From Lysobacterales bacterium (GTDB lineage: Bacteria > Pseudomonadota > Gammaproteobacteria > Xanthomonadales > SZUA-38), in the NCBI GenBank assembly GCA_028285525.1, contig JANQOZ010000107.1, positions 33,663 through 97,662 of the forward strand: a stretch of 64,000 nucleotides of DNA, written 5' to 3'. Shown in pieces: positions 1 to 8,951 of this stretch. Below the pieces are notes generated by a model. That model searched no databases. It saw only the letters and a program-made list of their open reading frames with translations, and was not told the origin of the DNA. The translations under genes and the position numbers were made by a program. Every line of letters starts with the position of its first letter. Within the stretch, counting starts at the first letter, position 1.

Positions 1-2
1 CC

Positions 3-623
3 GGCCTGGATCGCCTGCTCGATCAGGCCGACCGGGCGCTGCGGACAACCCTTGCCAGACCCGCCCTCGTGGAAGACTCGCCGGCCGTCGGCGTCGACGA
101 GGCCCCTCTCGAAGACTCAGACCGGCGCCATGCGGCGGGCCTGATGCGGATCAATCACGCCGGGGAGGTGTGCGCTCAGGCGCTTTACGAAGGTCAGGCA
201 CTGGTCGCTCGCGATCCGCAGATTGCTGATCACCTTCTCCACGCGGCTGCCGAAGAAACCCGCCACCTGGCCTGGTGTGATGCTCGCCTGAGAGAACTCG
301 ACAGCCGTCCCAGCCGGCTCAACGGCCTGTGGTATGCCGGCTCGTTTGCGCTGGGCAGCGTCGCCGGCCTGGCCGGAGATCAGTGGAGCCTGGCGTTTGT
401 CGTCGAGACCGAACGTCAGGTTGAAGCCCACCTGGCAGAACACCTCGACGAGCTGCCGGCCGACGATAAGCGAAGCCGAGCCATCGTGACCCAGATGATG
501 GAAGACGAAGCCCGCCATGGGCGTGAGGCCGCAGAGGCCGGAGCTGCCGAGTTGCCGGGATGGATCCGCGCGGCCATGGCCGGCACCGCCTCGATCATGA
601 AAGTTCTGGCCTATCGCGTTTGA
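3..623 (+). CDS. coq7: 2-polyprenyl-3-methyl-6-methoxy-1,4-benzoquinone monooxygenase, 5' end cut by window edge
   Basis: Hydroxylates the C6 position of the quinone ring in ubiquinone biosynthesis; a diiron membrane-associated enzyme. The frame is open through the left edge: upstream of the GTG at 69 it reads GLDRLLDQADRALRT, which matches the conserved N-terminus of Coq7 (LDRLL...A...LRT), so the true start lies outside the window and GTG 69 is internal. Diiron ligands are visible as AGLMRINHAGEVCAQ, the EETRHLAWC motif and the EDEARHGREA motif, giving the usual E...ExxH...E...ExxH pattern. The stop overlaps the likely TTG start of the acetyltransferase behind it. Proximity to speD and crp matches Pseudomonas gene order. 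Confidence 0.95.
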   Translation, partial: GLDRLLDQADRALRTTLARPALVEDSPAVGVDEAPLEDSDRRHAAGLMRINHAGEVCAQALYEGQALVARDPQIADHLLHAAAEETRHLAWCDARLRELDSRPSRLNGLWYAGSFALGSVAGLAGDQWSLAFVVETERQVEAHLAEHLDELPADDKRSRAIVTQMMEDEARHGREAAEAGAAELPGWIRAAMAGTASIMKVLAYRV

Positions 624-1180
624 CGACGCAGCCCACCCACCCGCTGAGCACCCCGTCGGTCCCCGAGCTGCGAACGGAACGTCTGCTGCTGCGAGGCTAT
701 CGCCTCGAAGACTTTGAGCTGTTTGCCTCGATGCAGGCTGACCCGGTGGTCATGCAACACATCACCGGCAAGCCCATCAGCCGCGACGACGCATGGCAGA
801 AATTCGCCCGAACGCCGGGCCACTGGACGCTGCGCGGCTTCGGCTACTGGGCCGTTTGCGACGGTGAGTCCGGCGAGTTCCTCGGCGACGCGGGGTTTTC
901 CAATTTCGAACGAACCATCGAACCGAGTCTGCAGCCGTACCTTGAGGCCGGCTGGGCCTTTCGGCGGACGGCGCACGGCCGTGGCCTTGCGACCGAGGCG
1001 ATGCGGGCCGCCCTGAGCTGGGCGGCGCAAACGCTTCCCGGCGCGCAGTCGGCCTGCATGATCACGCCGGAAAATGTTGCCTCGATCCGGGTCGCGGAGA
1101 AGTGCGGTTTTCAATACTGGTGCAACACCAGCTATCGAGGTACGCCGGTCGATCTATACCGGCTGGAAAAGCTCGCCTGA
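620..1180 (+). CDS. GNAT family N-acetyltransferase
   Basis: Predicted acetyl-CoA dependent N-acetyltransferase of the RimJ/RimL-like type (Acetyltransf_3). Family signs are the N-terminal ELRTERLLLRGYRLEDFELF, the strand before the acetyl-CoA loop (AGWAFRRTAHGRGLATEA, the R/Q-x-x-G-x-G/A loop) and the C-terminal NVASIRVAEKCGF, typical of this group. I place the start at TTG 620, which overlaps the coq7 stop (TTGA) and gives 186 residues; an ATG at 560 is in frame but would lie 64 bases inside coq7 and encode a tail with no family resemblance. Substrate unknown; translational coupling to coq7 is likely. Confidence 0.85.
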   Translation: MTTQPTHPLSTPSVPELRTERLLLRGYRLEDFELFASMQADPVVMQHITGKPISRDDAWQKFARTPGHWTLRGFGYWAVCDGESGEFLGDAGFSNFERTIEPSLQPYLEAGWAFRRTAHGRGLATEAMRAALSWAAQTLPGAQSACMITPENVASIRVAEKCGFQYWCNTSYRGTPVDLYRLEKLA

Positions 1181-1199
1181 TCGGTCAGGCTTCAGCGCG

Positions 1200-2000
1200 C
1201 TACATATTGCGACCGTAATAGAGCTCGGCGATCTCGCGCCGAAGCCGCCGCTCGAAGCGGCGCCGATCGGACGCGGGAAGCTCCGCTGAGGTCACGCCAA
1301 ACAGATACCGATCCAGGTCGAAGTCGGCGAGCATCATTTTGGTGTGAAACAGATTCTCCTGATACACGTTGACGTCCAGCATCTGGAACGCCGCCTTCGT
1401 ATCCCGCGTCAGGAAATCCTGGATCGAATTGATCTTATGATCCTTGAAGTGTTTGCGCCCGCGGACATCCCGGGTGACCCCACGGATTCGATAGTCCAGC
1501 ACCACAACATCCGACTCGAAGCTGTGAATCAGATAGTTGAGCGCCCGCAGCGGGGACACTACGCCACAGGTTGAGACGTCGATGTCCGCCCGAAACGTGG
1601 CAATCTCGCTGGCCGGATTGCTTTCAGGATAGGTGTGGACCGTCAGGTGACTCTTGTCCAGATGCGTGACCACCGACTCGGGCAGTGGCCCCGGCTGTGC
1701 GCTGACCGTATCGGTGCCGGCGCCGGCCATGGGCGCCTCTGAAATCATCATCGTCACGCTGGCGCCCTGCGGTTCGTAGTCCTGCCGCGCCACGTTGAGG
1801 ATCGTGGCGCCGATGATGCCGGCAACCTCGGTCAGGATGTCGGTCAGCCGCTGCGCGTTATAGGTCTCGTTGATGTACTCGATGTAGGCCTTACGCTGGC
1901 TCGGATCAGCGGCGAGACACACGTCATAGATATTGAAGCTGAGCGACTTGGTCAGGTTGTTGAAGCCGTGCAGACGAAGGCGGGGCAAAGGCTTGATCAT
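1200..2000 (-). CDS. speD: S-adenosylmethionine decarboxylase proenzyme, E. coli type
   Basis: Decarboxylates S-adenosylmethionine to supply the aminopropyl group for spermidine synthesis. The 266-residue product matches E. coli SpeD almost along its length ([64 protein letters not shown]). The proenzyme self-cleaves before a serine to form the pyruvoyl cofactor; here this is the Lys116-Ser117 bond in HLDKSH, with the conserved His122 and Cys145 also present. It converges with the acetyltransferase gene (19 bases between stops) and diverges from the crp-type regulator across a 340-base intergenic region. Confidence 0.97.
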   Translation of the reverse strand: MIKPLPRLRLHGFNNLTKSLSFNIYDVCLAADPSQRKAYIEYINETYNAQRLTDILTEVAGIIGATILNVARQDYEPQGASVTMMISEAPMAGAGTDTVSAQPGPLPESVVTHLDKSHLTVHTYPESNPASEIATFRADIDVSTCGVVSPLRALNYLIHSFESDVVVLDYRIRGVTRDVRGRKHFKDHKINSIQDFLTRDTKAAFQMLDVNVYQENLFHTKMMLADFDLDRYLFGVTSAELPASDRRRFERRLRREIAELYYGRNM

Positions 2001-2340
2001 GGCCTCACCGTCCGGGAATGATTGGGCATACCGCCAGGTTTCCTCCGACCAACGTTCGGCCCGGGAGGGGCCGCAACGGACGCCGATTATGGATCAATCG
2101 CTGCGCCGAGCAAAGCTGTTCCGAGGCCCCTTTCGACAGACACCCGTTTGCACGCCGGAACTATTTACGCAAAAATTGCTGGCAGTGGGGAAGATGCGAC
2201 TCACAAGCATCGTTGGCCGCTGCGTTAAAGCAACAAAAACAGCGACGTAGGCCAGCGGGCAGACCACAATTTTTTAACGGTCGGCCGCTAGAATGCTTGT
2301 GACGGCAGGGGTATGCCAGATCATCCAAGGGGCGCAACAT
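2001..2340. promoter_or_regulatory. Divergent intergenic region between speD and crp/clp
   Basis: No gene is supported here; small open frames lack ribosome-binding sites and family resemblance. The region must carry the divergent promoters of speD and the Crp-type regulator. A -10-like TAGAAT lies at 2289-2294, just after an AT-rich stretch (2266-2276). A short inverted repeat, GATGC at 2193-2197 and GATGC complement GCATC at 2207-2211, flanks GACTCACAA and could be a degenerate regulator site. A TGTGA half-site lies at 2298-2302, but its partner half (TCACA) is not recognisable. Confidence 0.45.
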
Positions 2341-3015
2341 TTGGACCGCAAGAGTTATAACGAAGGCTTCTTCGAATTCGACGACAGTTCCATCGAACGT
2401 TTTCTGGCGAGCTGCCACCGCCGAAAATATCCCAACAAAACCCCCATCATCCGGCCCGGGGACATGGCCGACACGCTGTACTACGTGATCGAAGGTTCGG
2501 TCACCGTCAGCGTTGAAGATGAGGAAGGTCATGAACTCATCCTCGCCTACCTGAATCCCGGCAACTTCATTGGCGAGATGGGCCTGTACATGGAGCCCGA
2601 GCGTCGCGAGGTGATGGTCCGAACCCGGACACCCTGCGAGCTGGCGCAAATCAGCTACGGCAAGCTGGGGCAACTCTTTAAGAATGAGCTGGCCCAGGAC
2701 TGTCCGCACATCCTCTACGCGATCGGCCGTCAGCTCACCGACCGGCTACTCCACACCTCCCGCAAGGTACGGCGACTGGCGTTTATGGACGTTCAGGGTC
2801 GCGTGGCTCGGACCCTGATGGACCTGACGCTTGAACCGGACGCCATGACGCATCCGGACGGCATGCAGATCAAGGTGTCCCGACAGGAGATCAGCCGCAT
2901 CGTCGGGTGTTCTCGTGAAATGGCTGGGCGGGTCCTCAAAGGGCTTGAAGAGGAAGGCATGATCAACGTCAGCGGCAAGACGATTGTGGTGCTGACCGGA
3001 CTGGGCGAGGTTTAA
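2341..3015 (+). CDS. clp: Crp/Clp-type cyclic nucleotide-binding transcriptional regulator
   Basis: Global transcription regulator of the CRP family, 224 residues, with an N-terminal cyclic-nucleotide domain (about 15-130), dimer helix, and a C-terminal helix-turn-helix (VSRQEISRIVGCSREMAGRVL, about 179-200). Closest remembered relative is Xanthomonas Clp. In the ligand pocket the CRP residues Arg82-Ser83 correspond to Arg89-Glu90; the Ser-to-Glu change is the same as at Clp Glu99, linked to c-di-GMP sensing. Start chosen at TTG 2341 because AAGGGG sits 8 bases upstream and a -10-like TAGAAT precedes it; the ATG at 2293 overlaps that -10 and has no Shine-Dalgarno. Location between speD and trpC is the vfr/clp position in relatives. 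The symbol clp rather than crp/vfr is my choice. Confidence 0.9.
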   Translation: MDRKSYNEGFFEFDDSSIERFLASCHRRKYPNKTPIIRPGDMADTLYYVIEGSVTVSVEDEEGHELILAYLNPGNFIGEMGLYMEPERREVMVRTRTPCELAQISYGKLGQLFKNELAQDCPHILYAIGRQLTDRLLHTSRKVRRLAFMDVQGRVARTLMDLTLEPDAMTHPDGMQIKVSRQEISRIVGCSREMAGRVLKGLEEEGMINVSGKTIVVLTGLGEV

Positions 3016-3024
3016 CCGCCGCGC

Positions 3025-3816
3025 TCAGCTGAACAGGCTTCTTAGCTTCTCGCCGGGATCGTCGGCCCGCATAAACGTCTCGCCGATGAGAAACGCGCCG
3101 ACGCCGGCCTCTCGCAGCCGCACGACGTCGTCCCGGTCCGCGATACCGCTCTCGGTAACCAGCAGCCGACCTTCTGGAATCCGGGGCAGGAGGCTGAAGG
3201 TGGTCTCCAGCGTCGTCTCAAAGGTTCGCAGGTTTCGGTTGTTGACGCCGATCAGACCGCTCGGGAGCTGAAGCGCCCGCTCCAGCTCGTCCCCGTCATG
3301 CACTTCCACCAGCACGTCCAGGCCGAGCTCCGCGGCCAGCACCGACAGCTCCAGCAGCGCGGCGTCGCCCAGCGCGGCGACGATCAGCAAGATGCAGTCA
3401 GCGCCCAGCACCCGGGACTCGTACACCTGGTAGGTGTCCACCACAAAGTCTTTGCGCAGCACCGGCAGTTCACACGCGTCTCGGGCCTCCTGCAGGTACC
3501 GGTCATGACCCTGAAAAAAGTGTTCGTCGGTGAGCACCGACAGACAGGCAGCCCCACCGGCCGCGTAGCTCTGGGCCAGGGCTGCGGGTTCGAAGTCCTC
3601 GCGGATGAGCCCTTTGCTCGGTGAGGCCTTCTTGATCTCCGCGATCACGCCCGGCTGGCCCGCCTCGTAGCGCCGGACCAGGGCGTCGGCAAAGCCGCGC
3701 GTCGGCGGGCAGTCTTCAACCCGCTGACTGAGTTCCCGCAGGGAGACGGTTGCAGCACGCGTGGTGACTTCTTCAGCCTTGCGCCGCAGGATGCGCGCGA
3801 GTATGTCCTCACTCAT
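3025..3816 (-). CDS. trpC: Indole-3-glycerol phosphate synthase
   Basis: Converts carboxyphenylaminodeoxyribulose phosphate to indole-3-glycerol phosphate in tryptophan synthesis; a TIM-barrel enzyme of 263 residues. Family motifs are plain: [17 protein letters not shown] (substrate Lys and phosphate loop), [38 protein letters not shown] and VTESGI. The start is ATG 3816 ([10 protein letters not shown]), not the longer frame, because the added stretch only retranslates trpD in another frame. Its ATG lies inside the last codons of trpD (8-base overlap), showing translational coupling. It converges with the clp gene with only 9 bases between stops. Confidence 0.97.
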   Translation of the reverse strand: MSEDILARILRRKAEEVTTRAATVSLRELSQRVEDCPPTRGFADALVRRYEAGQPGVIAEIKKASPSKGLIREDFEPAALAQSYAAGGAACLSVLTDEHFFQGHDRYLQEARDACELPVLRKDFVVDTYQVYESRVLGADCILLIVAALGDAALLELSVLAAELGLDVLVEVHDGDELERALQLPSGLIGVNNRNLRTFETTLETTFSLLPRIPEGRLLVTESGIADRDDVVRLREAGVGAFLIGETFMRADDPGEKLRSLFS

Positions 3817-4837
3817 CGTCGGACCCGTCAGCCAGCTTCGAAGACAGCGCGGCCAGCTCCTGCAACCGTTCCCAGCCCGACCCCTCGTTCTGCACCTGGC
3901 GCGCGACCGCCAGACCGTCGGCAAACGACTCAGCCAGACCCGCCACGTAGATCGCGGCGCCGGCGTTGAGCGCGACAACCGCGGCAGCTGGTCCGAGGCT
4001 TCGGGTCAGAGAATCGCGCAGCAGCTCGAGGCTGCGTTCAGGGCTGTCGGCGGCGATTGCTGACAGATCGACGGCAATGCCGTGGTCATTCGGATCGATG
4101 GTCCATTGACGCAACTCCCCGTTCTTGAACTCAGCCACCTGCGTCGGTGCCGCTGGGCTGATCTCGTCCAGCCCGTCGTCCGCGTGGACCACCATCACGT
4201 GCTCGGCCCCGAGCCTGGCCAGCACGCGTGCCACCGGCTCGACCCAGCGTGATGAGTAAACCCCCATCACCTGGCGCCGGACAAAAGCGGGATTGGTCAT
4301 GGGGCCCAGCAGATTGAACAGCGTGCGCACGCCGAGTTCCCGTCGCACAGGCACCGCGAAGCGGGTCGCGCCGTGGTGCGCTGGCGCAAACATAAAGCCG
4401 ACGCCGAGTTCATCGATGCACTGCCCGACGGCGTCCGCGCTCAAGTCCAGGTTAACGCCAGCGGCTTCGAGCACGTCTGCACTCCCGGACTGGCTCGAAA
4501 CCGAACGGTTGCCGTGTTTGGCGACCCCCGCCCCGGCCGCCGCCGCAGCGAAGGCACAGGCTGTCGATACGTTGAAGGTGCCAACCCCGTCGCCGCCCGT
4601 TCCGCAGGTGTCGATCAGCGGCTCGCGAGAGGCGTTCACCCGGGTTGCCCGCTGACGCATCACGCTGGCGGCGGCGGCCAGCTCCTCGACGGTTTCACCT
4701 TTCGTGCGCAGCGCCAGCAGCAGCGCGCCCATCTGCGCCTGGGTGGCTTCGCCGTTCATGATCTGATTCATCGCCGTCGCCATTTCGGCCTCAGTCAGAT
4801 CCTCACGATTCGCAACCTTGTCCAGCAGCTCACGCAT
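3809..4837 (-). CDS. trpD: Anthranilate phosphoribosyltransferase
   Basis: Transfers the phosphoribosyl group of PRPP to anthranilate. The 342-residue length is normal for the family. Visible motifs: [18 protein letters not shown] (PRPP-binding glycine loop), [19 protein letters not shown], and [11 protein letters not shown]. It overlaps trpG by 8 bases upstream and trpC by 8 bases downstream, so trpG-trpD-trpC form a tightly coupled operon on the minus strand. Confidence 0.97.
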   Translation of the reverse strand: MRELLDKVANREDLTEAEMATAMNQIMNGEATQAQMGALLLALRTKGETVEELAAAASVMRQRATRVNASREPLIDTCGTGGDGVGTFNVSTACAFAAAAAGAGVAKHGNRSVSSQSGSADVLEAAGVNLDLSADAVGQCIDELGVGFMFAPAHHGATRFAVPVRRELGVRTLFNLLGPMTNPAFVRRQVMGVYSSRWVEPVARVLARLGAEHVMVVHADDGLDEISPAAPTQVAEFKNGELRQWTIDPNDHGIAVDLSAIAADSPERSLELLRDSLTRSLGPAAAVVALNAGAAIYVAGLAESFADGLAVARQVQNEGSGWERLQELAALSSKLADGSDDE

Positions 4838-5426
4838 CAGCAGTGACCTCGGTTCGCAAAAAGTTGGCCAGCAGATCGTGACCGCAGCGGGTCAAAATCG
4901 ACTCCGGATGAAACTGCACGCCCTGCACCGGCAGGTCGCGGTGCGACAGACCCATGATCTCCTGCCGCTCACCGTCGTCGCTCTCTGTCCACGCCGTGAC
5001 GTCCAGGCAGTCCGGGACGCTGTCGGACTGAACGATGAGGGAGTGGTATCGGGTGGCCTCGAACGGGTTGGGCAGACCCGCAAAAACCCCTACGTCGGCG
5101 TGATGAATCCACGAGGTTTTGCCGTGCATGACGCGTTCCGCGCGCACCACCCGTCCACCGTAGACCTGTCCGATACACTGATGACCGAGGCAGACGCCGA
5201 GCAGCGGCAGTCGGCCGGCGTAGCGCCGCACAACGTCGTTGGAGATTCCGGCCTGGTCGGGTGTACAAGGCCCCGGCGACAGCACGATCCGCTCCGGCGC
5301 CAGCGCTTCGATGTCGTCCAGCGTGAGCTGGTCGTTACGCACCGTGTGAACCTCAGCCCCCAGCTCCCCGAAATACTGCACGAGGTTGTAGGTAAAGGAG
5401 TCGTAGTTGTCGATCATGAGCAGCAT
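4830..5426 (-). CDS. trpG: Anthranilate synthase glutamine amidotransferase subunit
   Basis: Supplies ammonia from glutamine to TrpE, and may also serve aminodeoxychorismate synthase (PabA) as in many bacteria; the sequence cannot separate the two roles. A 198-residue class I glutamine amidotransferase: [17 protein letters not shown] at the N-terminus, [12 protein letters not shown] (oxyanion region), [11 protein letters not shown] with the catalytic Cys, and [11 protein letters not shown] with His and Glu of the triad. The start is ATG 5426 ([14 protein letters not shown]); the longer open frame only adds unrelated sequence. Confidence 0.96.
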   Translation of the reverse strand: MLLMIDNYDSFTYNLVQYFGELGAEVHTVRNDQLTLDDIEALAPERIVLSPGPCTPDQAGISNDVVRRYAGRLPLLGVCLGHQCIGQVYGGRVVRAERVMHGKTSWIHHADVGVFAGLPNPFEATRYHSLIVQSDSVPDCLDVTAWTESDDGERQEIMGLSHRDLPVQGVQFHPESILTRCGHDLLANFLRTEVTADA

Positions 5427-5454
5427 GGGGCGGATTATGCCCGATGCCGCAGGT

Positions 5455-7263
5455 CTAGCCCACGTTGGAGGCGTGTTCGCCTTCGACATCGCGCCGGCGA
5501 AAGCGCCGCGCCAAAGGCAGGACCTGCAGCTCAGCGCGCCAGGTGTCGAAGTCGCCCAGCGCCATTTCGCGGCTGATCGCAGGCCCCACGCCGAAGCGAC
5601 AGCCCAGCTCCTGCAGGCGCCGGCTGGTCTTGGCGTCGGTAATTCCACAGGCGACCGCGCGAATGTCGAGACATTCAGCCAGATGAATCAGGGCACCACA
5701 AAGCCGCGCGTCCGGCCGCTGCTGCACCATTCGGCTGACAAAATCCCGGTGGATTCGCAGCTCGGCGAGCGGAAAGTCGCGGAGAAACTTCAGCGAACTC
5801 AGCGCTCCACCGATGCCGCTGACGCTGATTTTCAGGCCCAGGCCTACGAGGCGTCTGAGAACCGGGTTTGCCGCACCGCCGTGGGCGATTGCCGCCGCTT
5901 CGTCAAAGTCGAGCAGGAGCTCGCTTCGATCGATACCGCTGGCGGCCAGTCGCGCCGCGATCAGATCGACCAGCTCCGGCTCAGCGAGCAGCTGCGGCGG
6001 TGGGCTGAGGGTCAGCGCGGGTCCGGGCGCCTCGCGTGAGCCCAGGTAGGCGAGCGTCTGATCGAAGATGAGTTCGGTGAGCGGCTTGATCAGCTCCGCT
6101 TTCTCGGCCGTTCGAAACAGCTCCTGCGGATGCATCACGCTGAAGCCAGGCTGCCGCCAGCGGACAAAGGCTTCGGCCCCCGCACAGCTTCCCGTGTCCA
6201 GGCAGACCTGCGGACGAACCCAGATCTCCGGCGCCCGGGATCCGCCGCGCAGCGCCCGCGCCAAAGCCTGCTCCACATCGCCGGGGTCTGGCCGGGCCAC
6301 CGGTTCGTGGTCTGCGTAGACCGAAACTCCGCCCCCGCGACGCTTGGCGGCGAACATCGCCACCTCTGACCGGCGCAGCAGATGGCTAACGCTGTCACCG
6401 TGCTGGGGGTGCAGCGCAATCCCGAGCGACACGCCCGGATCGGCCAGATAGCCTTCGACCTGGTAGGGCTGCAGCAGGCTACGGCGCAGTTTTTCCGCCA
6501 GCCGGGTCGCCTGCAGCGGTCCGCCGATGGCCGGCAGCAGCGCGCAGAACTGATCGCCCCCAACCCTTGCTAGCGTGTCGGAACGCCGCAGAGCATGCGT
6601 CAGCCGGGCCGCCACCTCCCTGAGCACCTGATCTCCGGCAAGCTGGCCACAGCTCTCGTTGATGAGTCCAAAGCGATCCAGGTCCAGGGTCAGGACGGCG
6701 AAGGTCCGGTCGCTTCGCCGCGCGAGCCGGAGCTCCTGCCCCACCCGATCCTGCAACAGCTGTCGGTTGGCCAGCCCCGTCAATCCATCCTGCATGGACT
6801 GGCGCCACAGCGCGCGCTGCTGACGCTCGGAGGCGTGCGCCTGGGTTGCCTGAGCCAGGGCAACGTCGATCGATGCCCGGAGCATCGCGGGAGTCATCAG
6901 GTCGCGCGCTACGAATCCCTGCGCCCCGCTGCTGATCGCCTGCTGCGCGCCAGCGAGATCCTGTGCGTCGGCCAGGAGCAGCACCGGCGGGCGTTGGCTC
7001 AACGGCTGACGCAGCAGATCGCCGAACTCGTTCAGGGTTTCGCGACCGGCAAACGAGGCGTCCAGCAGGATCAGGTCCACCGCCTCAGAAGCCAGGTGCT
7101 CAGCCAGCAGCGGTGCCCGTTCGCAACCGCTTAGCCGAACGTCCAGGCCGGCCTGCTCCAGACAGCTTTCCAGCGGCCTCCGGTCGTCGGCGTGATCGAT
7201 CAGCAGCAGATGAAGCGGTCCCCTGGAGGACCCAGACGGTAGACGGGGTTTGGATGGTTCCAT
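5455..7263 (-). CDS. Degenerate REC-GGDEF-EAL protein, probably a catalytically inactive c-di-GMP receptor
   Basis: A 602-residue three-domain protein. Residues about 16-135 form a receiver-like domain (candidate phospho-Asp68, but the conserved Lys is Arg120). Residues about 158-315 form a GGDEF domain whose signature reads GGDQF (235-239), lacking the catalytic acid, while the inhibitory-site motif RxxD (226-229, RRSD) five residues before it is intact. Residues about 330-580 form an EAL domain with most metal ligands gone: EAL reads EAF, N-L-S reads T-L-S, DDFGTG is replaced by SGIGGA (482-487), LKID by LRIH, and AEGVET by ACGITD. Cyclase and phosphodiesterase activity are therefore unlikely, whereas c-di-GMP binding at the I-site is possible. 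It lies between trpE and trpG on the same strand. Confidence 0.85.
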   Translation of the reverse strand: MEPSKPRLPSGSSRGPLHLLLIDHADDRRPLESCLEQAGLDVRLSGCERAPLLAEHLASEAVDLILLDASFAGRETLNEFGDLLRQPLSQRPPVLLLADAQDLAGAQQAISSGAQGFVARDLMTPAMLRASIDVALAQATQAHASERQQRALWRQSMQDGLTGLANRQLLQDRVGQELRLARRSDRTFAVLTLDLDRFGLINESCGQLAGDQVLREVAARLTHALRRSDTLARVGGDQFCALLPAIGGPLQATRLAEKLRRSLLQPYQVEGYLADPGVSLGIALHPQHGDSVSHLLRRSEVAMFAAKRRGGGVSVYADHEPVARPDPGDVEQALARALRGGSRAPEIWVRPQVCLDTGSCAGAEAFVRWRQPGFSVMHPQELFRTAEKAELIKPLTELIFDQTLAYLGSREAPGPALTLSPPPQLLAEPELVDLIAARLAASGIDRSELLLDFDEAAAIAHGGAANPVLRRLVGLGLKISVSGIGGALSSLKFLRDFPLAELRIHRDFVSRMVQQRPDARLCGALIHLAECLDIRAVACGITDAKTSRRLQELGCRFGVGPAISREMALGDFDTWRAELQVLPLARRFRRRDVEGEHASNVG

Positions 7264-7382
7264 GCAGCCTCTCGGTCACCCAGGTTTGAGAGCCGGCCGC
7301 GGCAGGACCGCCGGCCAGCATGGAACTGAGATCGGCCCGCCATGTAACAAACTTTAGCGAAGCGTATCCGCGGGAATAAACG

Positions 7383-8855
7383 CTACAAACCGCCCGCAGC
7401 CTGGGCCACCGCTTTGAACAGCGCCCTGCCCTTGTTCATGGTCTCCTCCCACTCCAGGTCCGGATCGGAGTCGGCCACGATGCCCGCTCCCACCTGCACG
7501 TGCAGCTGCCCGTCCCGGATCACCGCGGTGCGGATCGCGATAGCCGTATCCATCTCACCCCACCAGCCGATATAGCCCACGGCGCCGGCGTAAATGTTCC
7601 GGCGCACCGGTTCCAGCTCGGCAATGATTTCCATGGCACGCACCTTGGGTGCACCGGACAGGGTTCCGGCGGGGAAAGTGGCGCGAAGCGCGTCGAGCGG
7701 CCCGAGCTCGGGCGCCAGCCGGCCGCGCACCTCCGAGACGATGTGCATCACGTGTGAGTAGCGCTCGATCACCATCTGCTCAGCCAGCTCGACGCTGCCG
7801 ATCTCCGACACCCGGCCGACGTCGTTGCGCCCCAGGTCGATCAGCATCAGATGCTCAGCCAGCTCTTTAGGATCGTTGAGCAGCTCGTGTTCGAGCGCCT
7901 GGTCTGCGGCGGGCGTTGCGCCCCGGGGCCGGGTGCCGGCGATTGGACGCACCATGACCTGTCCGTCCTCAAGCCGGGTCATCACCTCCGGCGACGAACC
8001 CACGACCTGGGTGTCGTCGAGGTTCAGCAGAAACATGTAGGGCGAGGGATTGAGCGAGCGGAGCGCCCGGTAAACGTTGACTGGACTGGTGCTGAAGGGA
8101 ATGCTGAGCCGCTGGGACAGCACCACCTGCATGATGTCCCCGGCGGCGATGTACTTCTTGCACCGTGCCACCGCGCCGACAAACTCCTCGCGCGAGAACC
8201 CCGAGCGGAAGTCAGCTTCGGAGAGCGCCTGAGCGCCGCTGCTTTCGGGATAACCCGCCCCGCTGTGCCGCAGCCGGTGCACCAGCTGATCCAGGCGCCG
8301 CTCGACCCGTGCGAGATCTCCACGCTGCGCAGGGTCTGCGCACACGATCAGAAACAGGCGTCCGTGCAGGTTGTCAAAAACCGCCACCTCTTCCGACAGC
8401 ATAAGCGTGATTTCGGGCGTGCCTAGCTCGTCATCGAGCGCTTCGTCAGCCAGCCTGGGCTCGATGTAGCGAACGCATTCATACGCAAAGTAGCCGACCA
8501 GTCCGCCGCAGAAGGCCGGCAGGCCATCCAGCTCGGGAACCCGGAACTGCTGCTGAAGCTCCGCCACCGCGGTCAGCGGATCGTCGACCGTTCGCCGTTC
8601 GACGGCCTCACCGTAGTCCTCCCGCGTGAGCTCGTTGCCACGCACGTGGTACACCGTTTTGGCCGGCAGCCCGATCATGGAGTAGCGGGACCACTGCTCA
8701 CCCCCCTGCACGGACTCAAACAGGTAGGCATAGGGCCCATCAGCCAGCTTGCGGTAGACACTCAGCGGCGTATCGAGGTCCGACAACACCTGACGATAAA
8801 CCGGAATCCGGTTGAAACCCTGCTTGGCCAGTTCAGCGTAGGCTGCCGCGTCCAT
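7383..8855 (-). CDS. trpE: Anthranilate synthase component I
   Basis: Converts chorismate to anthranilate with ammonia from TrpG. The 490-residue product shows the N-terminal tryptophan feedback site, a variant of LLES-x10-S (LFES then Ser eleven residues on), and the chorismate-binding domain with GDIMQVVLSQR, PSPYMFLLN, RPIAGTRPRG, HLMLIDLGRNDVGRV, FPAGTLSGAPKVRAM and GAGIVADSDPDLEWEET. I chose ATG 8855 (MDAAAYAELAKQGFNRIP) over an in-frame ATG at 8879: AAGGAAA stands 7 bases before it and Pseudomonas TrpE begins at the equivalent point. Unlike trpGDC it is separated from the rest of the pathway by the GGDEF-EAL gene and a 119-base gap. Confidence 0.97.
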   Translation of the reverse strand: MDAAAYAELAKQGFNRIPVYRQVLSDLDTPLSVYRKLADGPYAYLFESVQGGEQWSRYSMIGLPAKTVYHVRGNELTREDYGEAVERRTVDDPLTAVAELQQQFRVPELDGLPAFCGGLVGYFAYECVRYIEPRLADEALDDELGTPEITLMLSEEVAVFDNLHGRLFLIVCADPAQRGDLARVERRLDQLVHRLRHSGAGYPESSGAQALSEADFRSGFSREEFVGAVARCKKYIAAGDIMQVVLSQRLSIPFSTSPVNVYRALRSLNPSPYMFLLNLDDTQVVGSSPEVMTRLEDGQVMVRPIAGTRPRGATPAADQALEHELLNDPKELAEHLMLIDLGRNDVGRVSEIGSVELAEQMVIERYSHVMHIVSEVRGRLAPELGPLDALRATFPAGTLSGAPKVRAMEIIAELEPVRRNIYAGAVGYIGWWGEMDTAIAIRTAVIRDGQLHVQVGAGIVADSDPDLEWEETMNKGRALFKAVAQAAGGL

Positions 8856-8951
8856 CGATCGATTTCCTTTTGGGGTCATGAGGCCGCCGGTGCACGGAGG
8901 CGACGGCGGGCCGGCATTGTACCGCCTCGAAGCTTAGGCTTTCAGGCCGCC
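8856..8951 (-). promoter_or_regulatory. Putative trpE promoter region, no attenuator seen
   Basis: On the minus strand a -10-like TACAAT corresponds to positions 8916-8921, which would give a leader of roughly 50 bases before the trpE start at 8855. The -35 match is poor. There is no short frame rich in Trp codons and no room for competing hairpins, so attenuation of the enteric type is unlikely; regulation may rest on TrpE feedback inhibition or an unseen regulator. Confidence 0.35.

Noticed and set aside
2295..2316. CRP-type autoregulatory site before clp
   Set aside because: Only one half (TGTGA) matches; the second half is not recognisable.
8856..8951. trp attenuator before trpE
   Set aside because: The leader is too short, has no Trp-rich peptide and no alternative hairpins.
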